Positions 1 through 5,455 of a stretch of DNA of 5,540 nt are shown piece by piece. The notes under the pieces are model-generated. The model saw only the letters and a program-made list of their open reading frames with translations, was not told the origin of the DNA and did no database searches. Where the stretch lies: assembly GCA_027295475.1 (NCBI GenBank), contig JAPUKV010000059.1:1-5540 (forward strand), read 5' to 3'. This DNA comes from Pseudomonadota bacterium. Its GTDB lineage: Bacteria > Pseudomonadota > Gammaproteobacteria > Woeseiales > Woeseiaceae. The translations under genes were made by a program, and so were the position numbers. How positions within the stretch are numbered: the first letter of the stretch is position 1; each line of letters starts with the position of its first letter.

Positions 1-1
1 G

Positions 2-160
2 ACCCTGAACGGCTTGATTCTCGAATACCTGGAAACGATTCCCGAGTCGGGAACCGGACTGAATGTCGAGGGTTATCCGATCGAAATCATCGAGACGCGC
101 GAGAACCGGGTGCAACTAGCCCGGATTTATCTCAACGACTCCACGGAAACCACCAATTAA
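2..160 (+). CDS. HlyC/CorC (CNNM)-family transporter, C-terminal end only
   Basis: This is the last 52 codons of a gene whose start lies left of the window; the stop is TAA at 158-160. The fragment reads TLNGLILEYLETIPESGTGL, then a VEGYPIEIIETRENRVQLARI-type segment and a short polar tail. That pattern (T-L-x-G-L-I, a Pro-containing turn, then a beta-strand E-I-x-E-T-R-x-N-R-V) matches the small C-terminal CorC_HlyC domain that follows the DUF21 membrane domain and CBS pair in CNNM-like proteins. Members of the family have been linked to Mg2+/Co2+ transport or export at the inner membrane. The membrane and CBS parts are outside the window, so substrate and exact subfamily cannot be judged. 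The gene converges with radA and is separated from it by the REP-like pair. Confidence 0.75.
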   Translation, partial: TLNGLILEYLETIPESGTGLNVEGYPIEIIETRENRVQLARIYLNDSTETTN

Positions 161-339
161 CGTTGGTTATTGCCCGCTCAGGCGGGCTCCTACGTCAAAA
201 GCGGAAAGCACCGGTTGACCATGTTTGTCGCTCGCTCATCCATGTGCTCCGCGATATACCGACATCCATGTCCAAAAGGGCGAGTTCCCAGGTCAAGAAT
301 CGTAGATTCGTCTCGTAGGAGCCCGGCCCACCGGGCGAA
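161..339. repeat. Inverted REP doublet (REPIN/BIME-like) filling a convergent intergenic region
   Basis: Two REP-like hairpins sit at the edges of this 179-bp gap with their GTAG heads facing inward across about 119 bp. The interior holds a direct repeat CATCCATGT at 237-245 and 263-271 (26-bp period), a GACAT-CC-ATGTC dyad at 261-272, and a small GAATC-GTA-GATTC hairpin at 297-309. The frame open across this gap continues antisense into radA and does not look like a real gene. Placement between convergent stop codons is typical of REP/BIME elements. Mobility as one unit is inferred; only comparison with the rest of the genome could show it. Confidence 0.5.
168..194 (-). repeat. REP-like hairpin, left copy
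   Basis: Read on the - strand, this begins CGTAGGAGCCCG (194-183) and closes as a hairpin with a 6-bp stem, GCCCGC/GCGGGC (172-177 with 182-187), and a 4-nt loop. The GTAG head followed by a GC-rich palindrome is the form of REP sequences mobilised by REP-associated tyrosine transposases. It lies 11 nt after the transporter stop, so it may also mark or protect that transcript's 3' end. It has no U-tract, so it is not a standard intrinsic terminator. Confidence 0.6.
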
Positions 340-340
340 T
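314..340 (+). repeat. REP-like hairpin, right copy
   Basis: This copy begins CGTAGGAGCCCG (314-325) and is the exact inverted match of the left copy over 12 nt. It folds with a 6-bp stem, GCCCGG/CCGGGC (321-326 with 331-336), and a CCCA loop. Both copies end in a CGGGC then AAT pattern. It starts 3 nt beyond the radA stop, so it would form a hairpin at the radA mRNA 3' end. No U-run follows on the - strand. The stem and loop bases differ from the left copy while pairing is kept, as expected of related REP elements. Confidence 0.6.
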
Positions 341-1683
341 CAATTAAATACCTCGGTCAACGCTTCGGCAAACTTCCGCACGCCGATAATCTCAATTCCG
401 TTTATCATTTTTCTCGGCACATTCGCGGCCGGCACGATCGCGTGCGTGAATCCCTGCTTGGCAGCCTCCGAGATCCTCTCGGTGCCGAACCTGACCGGCC
501 GTACCTCGCCGGCAAGTCCAATCTCTCCAAATGCCAGCAGCTTCTGCGGGCAAGGCCGGTCGCGAAAACTGGAAACGATCGCCAGCAATGTCGGCAGATC
601 GGCAGTTGTTTCCCCAATTCGCAGGCCACCTACAACGTTGACGAAAATGTCTTCGCCCGAGAGCGCGATACCCCCGTGTCGCTGCAACACGGCCACGAGC
701 AACGCGAGCCTGTTTTGATCGATGCCCTGTGCGAGTCGCCGCGGGTAATTACTGTTGGCATCCGCCACCAGTGCCTGAATTTCGGCCAGCAATGGGCGGC
801 TGCCTTCCCAGGCCACTGAAACAATACTTCCCGGCGCCCCGCCGTCGTCTCTCGACAAAAATATTGCCGAAGGATTTTTGACTTCGCGAAATCCGGCTTC
901 GGTCATCGCGAATACACCCATTTCACTGCTGGCGCCGAAGCGGTTTTTGACGGCGCGAACAATGGTGTAGCGACTGGCCGGATCGGACTCGAAATACAAG
1001 ACAGTATCCACCATGTGCTCAACGACGCGCGGTCCTGCAATTGCACCTTCCTTGGTCACATGGCCGATCAGGAATACGGCAACTTCCTGCTGCTTCGCAA
1101 ACTGGACGACACGGGCGACACATTCCCGAAGTTGTGCCACTGAGCCAGGCGCCGAGGGCAGATCAGAGGTCGACATCGTCTGGATAGAATCGATAACCAG
1201 TACCCGAGTCTGTCCCGCCGAGGCCTGATCAAGAATGTTTTCGAGCGAAGTATCGGCCAGCAGTCTGAGCGCCGGATTATCGAGCCCAAGCCGCTGCGAC
1301 CGCTGTGCGATTTGCCGCAATGACTCCTCGCCAGTCGTGTAACAGGTATTGAGCGTCTCGGGCAGCTGTGCCGCGACCTGTTGCAGCAAAGTGGACTTGC
1401 CGACGCCCGGGTCACCACCGAGCAACACCACAGAGCCCGGTACCAACCCGCCACCGAGCACCCGGTCGAACTCGTCGAAGCCGGTTGCATAGCGCAGCCC
1501 CAAGTCCTCAGTCAGCGCCCCGAGGGCCGAGGGTTCCGGGCCCACGCGCCGATCCACTGTCCCGCTGGCTACCCTGGTCTGGCTCAGGGCATTCCAGGCA
1601 CCGCAATCCGGGCACTGACCCTGCCATTTTACGCTGTGGGCGCCACATTCCGTGCAGACGTACGCAGTTTTCGCTCGCGGCAC
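340..1683 (-). CDS. radA: DNA repair protein RadA (Sms)
   Basis: RadA is a cytoplasmic RecA-like ATPase that promotes branch migration and processing of recombination intermediates. From the GTG at 1683 the product is 447 aa, close to the roughly 450-460 aa usual for the family. It has an N-terminal C4 zinc finger (Cys10, 13, 24, 27), Walker A GDPGVGKST at 90-98 (Lys96), Walker B VLVIDS ending near Asp165, the RadA-specific KNRFG motif at 246-250, and a C-terminal Lon-protease-like domain from about 270, including VVGGLRIGETTADLPTLLAI. The frame stays open 50 codons upstream to an ATG at 1833. I prefer GTG 1683 because family members begin just before the first zinc-finger Cys, GGGGAA lies 7 nt upstream, and a probable promoter lies inside the longer frame. 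The gene is transcribed away from the kinase cluster. Confidence 0.95.
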   Translation of the reverse strand: MPRAKTAYVCTECGAHSVKWQGQCPDCGAWNALSQTRVASGTVDRRVGPEPSALGALTEDLGLRYATGFDEFDRVLGGGLVPGSVVLLGGDPGVGKSTLLQQVAAQLPETLNTCYTTGEESLRQIAQRSQRLGLDNPALRLLADTSLENILDQASAGQTRVLVIDSIQTMSTSDLPSAPGSVAQLRECVARVVQFAKQQEVAVFLIGHVTKEGAIAGPRVVEHMVDTVLYFESDPASRYTIVRAVKNRFGASSEMGVFAMTEAGFREVKNPSAIFLSRDDGGAPGSIVSVAWEGSRPLLAEIQALVADANSNYPRRLAQGIDQNRLALLVAVLQRHGGIALSGEDIFVNVVGGLRIGETTADLPTLLAIVSSFRDRPCPQKLLAFGEIGLAGEVRPVRFGTERISEAAKQGFTHAIVPAANVPRKMINGIEIIGVRKFAEALTEVFN

Positions 1684-1690
1684 CGACAAA

Positions 1691-1696
1691 TTCCCC
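1691..1696 (-). promoter_or_regulatory. Ribosome binding site supporting the radA GTG start
   Basis: GGGGAA on the - strand lies 7 nt before GTG 1683. It supports this start over the ATG codons further upstream at 1782 and 1833. Confidence 0.5.
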
Positions 1697-1777
1697 GAAT
1701 CAGACCCGAATCCGATTGCCGGTCGAGAAATCCCATATATGGAAAGGAAATCTCCGATTTTGCGGCAATGGAAGCCG

Positions 1778-1786
1778 ATCATAGCA
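1778..1786 (-). promoter_or_regulatory. Probable extended -10 promoter for radA
   Basis: On the - strand the sequence is TGCTATGAT: a TGn extension followed by TATGAT, one base from TATAAT. No good -35 hexamer is seen 16-18 bp upstream, which is tolerated in extended -10 promoters. Transcription would start near 1771 and give a leader of almost 90 nt before GTG 1683. An in-frame ATG at 1782 overlaps this element, so translation from it would not be possible from this promoter. Confidence 0.45.
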
Positions 1787-1800
1787 CCGCCATGAAGGCT

Positions 1801-1829
1801 GATACGGCACCAAAACTGCAAACCGTATC
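1801..1829. promoter_or_regulatory. Inverted repeat, possible operator between divergent genes
   Basis: GATACGG (1801-1807) and CCGTATC (1823-1829) are perfect 7-bp inverted arms separated by 15 bp. Their centres are 22 bp apart, about two helical turns, as expected for a dimeric regulator binding one DNA face. The left arm occupies the -35 position of the predicted radA promoter, and the right arm lies about 25 bp upstream of the possible kinase -10. No regulator is encoded nearby, and the repeat could be chance. Confidence 0.3.
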
Positions 1830-1853
1830 TCACTAATAACTATTGCTATTTTC

Positions 1854-1859
1854 TATACT
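1854..1859 (+). promoter_or_regulatory. Possible -10 element for the kinase-phosphatase-FHA cluster
   Basis: TATACT matches TATAAT at five of six bases and ends an AT-rich stretch (1834-1860) that stands out from the GC-rich surroundings. No convincing -35 hexamer lies 15-18 bp upstream. If it is the real -10, transcription would begin around 1866. The TTG at 1859 could then not be the translation start, and TTG 1886 would be favoured. Confidence 0.3.
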
Positions 1860-3985
1860 TGCCGCGTTATGTAGAGAAACCCGACTTGGAAAAGAAACGA
1901 AAAGAATATCGCGACCGCCTGGTCGTCCTGAGTTTTGTCAGCGTATTGCTGGTCCTGATCTATGGGCCTGCTGCGCCGTGGTTCCTGGGGGCTGACCGAT
2001 TCCTGTTTGACCAGTTTGCAACCCATGTAAGAAATGCGCCGTTGGAGAACGGCCTTATCGTCAGCGTCAATCCGTCGAAAAAATCTGCGGACGAAGTGAG
2101 CGCCGAGTTTGGGCGCATCCTGAAAGTCTTAAACATTCACAATGCCGCGCGGATCATAATTTCGCAGGGGCCCGAAATGGGGAGTGAAGCCGAGCTTCCG
2201 GGTTGGGCCGTTACATTGGCAACCGGTGTGCCTGTATTTACACCGTCTGATCATCAGCTGGCTGATTGGGTCACGACAACGGGTATCCTCAGTCTGCAAC
2301 CTGACTCGGACGACGTACTTCGACGGTCCAGCCTGTGGCATCTGCAAGGCGGCATCATGTCGCCATCATTGCCATTGTCGGTGGCGCTGCATGATCAGAA
2401 CTTCGCGATTGATCCGCAGATCTCGACCGCCGATATCACAATCTACCTGACGAACTACAATCCGATTGACCGGCTCAGCGCAGAGGAAGTCCTCGCACCA
2501 GACTTTCAAGGCAGTCAACTCACCGGCAAGACGGTGTTCCTTGATTCGGCACCACCATTGGTTGGTGCAGCCGCGATGCTGCCATCACGGCAGTTCGTCA
2601 CCCATTCGGAAATCACGGCCACCCTGCTCGCCAACATCGAACAGGATCAGACCGTAATTGCACCGACGTGGGTAAGCGCCCTGCAATGGCTGGTACCCGC
2701 ACTGCTGGCGGTTGCTGCTACGCTGTTACTTCCCGGCCGGAAACGCCGCGAAATCCTGCTGGTCGTGACAATCGCTATCGCTGCATTGATTCTCATCGAG
2801 GCGATGTTCCTGCTAATCGGTCGCGTGCGCGTGGATCTCGGACGCCCTGTGTTTATGTTCCTGGGCGCCGGAATTCTCAGCTGGTGGCTGGCCAGCGGTG
2901 TGAAGAAGGCATCCTTTAATGCCTTCAAGAAAGGCAGCGACTTCTTGACGGCTGGCAGACTGGAACCAGCCTTCGCGGAATTCCGTCGCTGCGAACCGAA
3001 CGAATCGGTCGCCCATGTCTTGTACAAATTGTCGCTGGCATTCGAGGAACAGGCCAAGCCGGAACGCGCCGAAGCCGTGCTCGAGTGGATGAAGGGAACC
3101 CACAGCAGTACCAGTGCACCGAACAAATTTTCGATGAATACAACAACCAACGGAACCCCGCAGCGATTGGGTCGCTATGTCATCGAGAAAAGGATCGGTA
3201 AAGGGGCAATGGGCGCCGTGTATCTCGCGCGTGATCCACGCATCAATCGTCCGATCGCGTTAAAGGTAATTCCGATCGAGAAAGAATTCGAAGACGAAGA
3301 GCTTGAAGAAGCACGGCTGCGTTTTTTCCGCGAGGCTGAATCGGCCGGACGCCTAACGCATCCCAACATTATTACCGTATACGATTGTGGCGAAGACAAA
3401 CACCTTGCCTATATCGCCATGGAATATATGCAGGGGAATTCCCTGGCAGCATACACCGACCCCAAGAAACTGCTGGCGCCGAACAAGGCGCTCGAGCTTT
3501 GTGCGAGAACGGCCGATGGGCTTGACTACGCACACAACCAGGGGGTCATTCATCGGGACATCAAGCCGGCAAACATCCTGTACAGTCTCCGGGACGACCG
3601 GTTGAAAATCAGTGATTTTGGTGTCGCACGAATAACCAACAATAACCGCACCAAGACCGGTATTGTCCTTGGGACTCCCATGTATATGTCGCCGGAGCAA
3701 CTCAATGCGGAAGAACTGACTGGTCACTCGGACTTGTTCTCCCTTGGTGTTACGCTATATGAGCTGTTGGTTGGGGAGGTTCCTTTCAAGGCCAGCAATA
3801 TTGCAGTCTTGATGACCAGGATTACCACGGAAGATCCGGCTCCGGTGTCGAATCGGCGACCGGGCGTCCCACCAGCTGTGGACGCAGTACTTTTCAAGGC
3901 GCTCGCAAAGCGCCCGGAACAACGGTTCGCCAATGGCGGCGAAATGGCCATTGCGCTGCGCAATTGTGCTAAATATGCGTCCTGA
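1859..3985 (+). CDS. Membrane-bound Ser/Thr protein kinase with CHASE2-like sensor domain
   Basis: The predicted product has 708 aa. In order: a short basic N-terminus, membrane segment 1 (about 21-43), an extracytoplasmic CHASE2-like region (about 45-270), three membrane segments (about 273-291, 299-320, 330-347), a short helical TPR-like stretch (about 352-415), and a C-terminal Hanks-type kinase (438 to about 700). Kinase motifs are intact: Gly loop GKGAMGAVY (447-455), Lys469, likely alpha-C Glu492, HRDIKPAN (565-572), DFG (586-588) and SPE (611-613). The activation loop carries Thr598 and Thr600 in RTKTGIVLGT, matching the T-x-T pair autophosphorylated in PknB-type kinases. The protein should therefore phosphorylate Ser/Thr in the cytoplasm under control of a periplasmic signal. 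The CHASE2 assignment rests on layout and the late GKTVFLDSAPP strand; the early part is divergent. The start is uncertain: TTG 1859 has no Shine-Dalgarno sequence, while TTG 1886 (699 aa) has a weak GAGA upstream. The phosphatase gene follows after 21 nt. Confidence 0.9.
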   Translation: MPRYVEKPDLEKKRKEYRDRLVVLSFVSVLLVLIYGPAAPWFLGADRFLFDQFATHVRNAPLENGLIVSVNPSKKSADEVSAEFGRILKVLNIHNAARIIISQGPEMGSEAELPGWAVTLATGVPVFTPSDHQLADWVTTTGILSLQPDSDDVLRRSSLWHLQGGIMSPSLPLSVALHDQNFAIDPQISTADITIYLTNYNPIDRLSAEEVLAPDFQGSQLTGKTVFLDSAPPLVGAAAMLPSRQFVTHSEITATLLANIEQDQTVIAPTWVSALQWLVPALLAVAATLLLPGRKRREILLVVTIAIAALILIEAMFLLIGRVRVDLGRPVFMFLGAGILSWWLASGVKKASFNAFKKGSDFLTAGRLEPAFAEFRRCEPNESVAHVLYKLSLAFEEQAKPERAEAVLEWMKGTHSSTSAPNKFSMNTTTNGTPQRLGRYVIEKRIGKGAMGAVYLARDPRINRPIALKVIPIEKEFEDEELEEARLRFFREAESAGRLTHPNIITVYDCGEDKHLAYIAMEYMQGNSLAAYTDPKKLLAPNKALELCARTADGLDYAHNQGVIHRDIKPANILYSLRDDRLKISDFGVARITNNNRTKTGIVLGTPMYMSPEQLNAEELTGHSDLFSLGVTLYELLVGEVPFKASNIAVLMTRITTEDPAPVSNRRPGVPPAVDAVLFKALAKRPEQRFANGGEMAIALRNCAKYAS

Positions 3986-4006
3986 AGCGGAGTCCAGAGC
4001 GATCAC

Positions 4007-4834
4007 ATGAGCCTGAGTGGAAAAATAAAATTCGCTGAGATCACCGATGTCGGGATGGTGCGGGATCATAATGAGGATGCCATCGGCTCAGATGCCGATA
4101 TGGGGCTCATGGTGCTGGCCGACGGGATGGGAGGATACAATGCGGGTGAGGTAGCCAGCGAAATCGCCGTACAGACGATTACGGAGCTGGCAGCCGAAGG
4201 CGCTACCCGCGAGGACAGAAACGATCGCGACCCGACATCCGGCCTGATGCGGCAGACGATCGTGCTGCGGGATGCCGTATCGAGAGCCAATAAGATCATA
4301 TTCCAGACAGCCCAGAGCCAGACACATTGTGAAGGCATGGGCACGACCCTCGTGGCCGCGATGTTTTACGACAATACGATCTCGATCGCCCACGTTGGCG
4401 ATTCCCGGGCCTACCGGCTACGCAATGAGCAGTTCGAGCAGTTGACCCTTGATCATTCGTTATTGCAGGAACTGGTGGACCGGGGCTTCTATTCCGAGGA
4501 AGAGGCGCAGCGATCGACAAACCGCAACTATGTGACCCGCGCATTAGGCGTGGAACCGACGGTCGAGGTCGAAGTACAGGAATTCGATGTGCTGCCGGAT
4601 GACATCTATCTGCTCTGTTCCGACGGCCTGCCTGACATGGTGGAAGATGAAGATATTCACTTAACTATCAGCACGTTTAATGCTAGCCTTGATGTGGTTG
4701 GTCAACAGCTTGTGAAACTCGCCAACGATCATGGAGGGCGAGATAACGTGTCGGTGATGCTGACCCAGGTTCTGGAATCGTTCGCGGCGAAAAAGAGCCT
4801 GCTGGCAAAACTGGCGAGCCTGTTCCGGTCCTAG
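4007..4834 (+). CDS. PP2C-family (PPM/Stp1-like) Ser/Thr protein phosphatase
   Basis: This 275-aa protein is an almost complete single PP2C domain without membrane segments. It would be a cytoplasmic metal-dependent phosphatase removing phosphate from Ser/Thr, most likely on the adjacent kinase and its substrates. Visible motifs are DVGMVRDHNED (14-24), VLADGMGG (36-43, metal ligand Asp39), GMGTTLVAA before the AHVGDSRAYRLR strand (Asp132), LTLDHSLLQELVDRG, NYVTRALG, LLCSDGLPDMV (metal ligand Asp206) and GGRDNVSVML (metal ligand Asp246). All catalytic positions I can identify are present, so it should be active. Length fits the short bacterial Stp/PrpC/PppA type. The ATG at 4007 lies 21 nt after the kinase stop, with only weak SD-like bases (AGAGCG, 3996-4001), so co-transcription and some translational coupling are likely. 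Confidence 0.95.
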   Translation: MSLSGKIKFAEITDVGMVRDHNEDAIGSDADMGLMVLADGMGGYNAGEVASEIAVQTITELAAEGATREDRNDRDPTSGLMRQTIVLRDAVSRANKIIFQTAQSQTHCEGMGTTLVAAMFYDNTISIAHVGDSRAYRLRNEQFEQLTLDHSLLQELVDRGFYSEEEAQRSTNRNYVTRALGVEPTVEVEVQEFDVLPDDIYLLCSDGLPDMVEDEDIHLTISTFNASLDVVGQQLVKLANDHGGRDNVSVMLTQVLESFAAKKSLLAKLASLFRS

Positions 4835-4900
4835 GGAGGCAAAGGATCAAGGTAGATACTTTGCGACATATTCTGATGCACTTAGAGCGACAATACTGAA

Positions 4901-5428
4901 ATGGCACGTTTAATCCTGAGTTTGGATAGCCAGGTCCTGGCTGAGTACAACATGTCCAAAGAGCGATACACGATTGGCCGCCTTCCGGACAACGATGTAC
5001 GGATCGATAATCCGGCCGTCAGTGGTCACCACTCCCTGATCATTAATATCTTGAACGATTCCTTTCTCGAGGATCTGAACAGTACCAACGGCACCTACGT
5101 CAATGGCAAGCTGATCAAGAAACATGCATTGCAACATGGCGATGTCATCACGGTCGGTCATCATCAGCTGCGTTTCTCCGATCAACAGACCCATCAGGCC
5201 GAGCAAGACGAATTCGAAAAAACCATGGTCATTCCTGCCAGTCAGCAGGTTGCTGCGCAACTGGCAAAAGCAGAACAGGCAGCAGCGGTGGCTGCGGCCG
5301 CCGAAACCCCGGCCGCCCAGCCTGCGGCACCTGCCGCAGCCGCCGCTGCCCGCGTAGATGTCAGCGTCGAGATACCGCAGAAGGCGCCGCCGCCGCCTCC
5401 AACACCAGCTCCACCTGATGCCCGGTAG
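4901..5428 (+). CDS. FHA-domain phosphothreonine-binding protein with Ala/Pro-rich tail
   Basis: The product is 175 aa. Residues 1 to about 95 form a forkhead-associated domain with the expected phosphopeptide-binding residues: GR at 26-27, SGHH at 41-44, NSTNGT at 60-65 and Asn68. FHA domains bind phosphothreonine peptides, so this is the likely reader for the neighbouring kinase. A linker with FEKTMVIP around Thr108 follows. The tail from about 113 is low-complexity Ala/Gln then Ala/Pro, ending in a poly-Pro run, with no membrane segment or second domain. The gene begins 66 nt after the phosphatase stop, on the same strand and probably the same transcript. The ATG at 4901 fits the normal FHA N-terminus (ARLILSLDSQVLAEY), although its SD is poor. 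A GGGAGG near 4834-4839 is too far upstream to serve it. Confidence 0.92.
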   Translation: MARLILSLDSQVLAEYNMSKERYTIGRLPDNDVRIDNPAVSGHHSLIINILNDSFLEDLNSTNGTYVNGKLIKKHALQHGDVITVGHHQLRFSDQQTHQAEQDEFEKTMVIPASQQVAAQLAKAEQAAAVAAAAETPAAQPAAPAAAAAARVDVSVEIPQKAPPPPPTPAPPDAR

Positions 5429-5434
5429 TCGGGC
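5420..5434 (+). other. Short hairpin over the FHA stop codon
   Basis: GCCCG (5420-5424) pairs with CGGGC (5430-5434) across GTAGT, enclosing the TAG stop. There is no T-run after it, so I do not call it an intrinsic terminator. It might slow 3' decay or attenuate read-through into the next gene, or simply reflect GC-rich sequence. Confidence 0.25.
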
Positions 5435-5455
5435 GCGGAGTGTCCCATGTAATCA

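Noticed and set aside
172..187. Intrinsic terminator after the transporter gene
   Set aside because: The hairpin is good but no U-tract follows, and the sequence matches the REP-like copy at 314-340, which explains it better.
170..718. Long + strand frame across the intergenic region and the radA 3' end
   Set aside because: It is antisense to well-supported radA coding sequence, and its product is Ser/Arg/Pro-rich with no recognisable motif.
1733..1742. Palindrome CCATATATGG in the radA leader as a possible LexA/SOS box
   Set aside because: It lacks the CTGT...ACAG ends of a LexA box and a 10-bp AT-centred palindrome is easily found by chance.
2647..3150. Antisense frames within the kinase, phosphatase and FHA genes
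   Set aside because: Their translations show no family motifs and they lie opposite genes with clear catalytic or binding motifs.
4834..4839. GGGAGG as the ribosome binding site of the FHA gene
   Set aside because: It is more than 60 nt upstream of ATG 4901, and no open frame starts at suitable spacing after it.
4876..4899. Seven-codon mini-ORF (MHLERQY) ending 1 nt before the FHA start
   Set aside because: Its ATG has no Shine-Dalgarno and so short a frame is expected by chance. It could couple translation to the FHA gene, but nothing in the sequence supports this beyond position.
1859..5428. Type VI secretion PpkA/PppA/Fha regulatory set
   Set aside because: The gene types match, but the kinase has a CHASE2-like N-terminal sensor, the FHA protein has no type VI-style extension, and no Tss genes are in the window.
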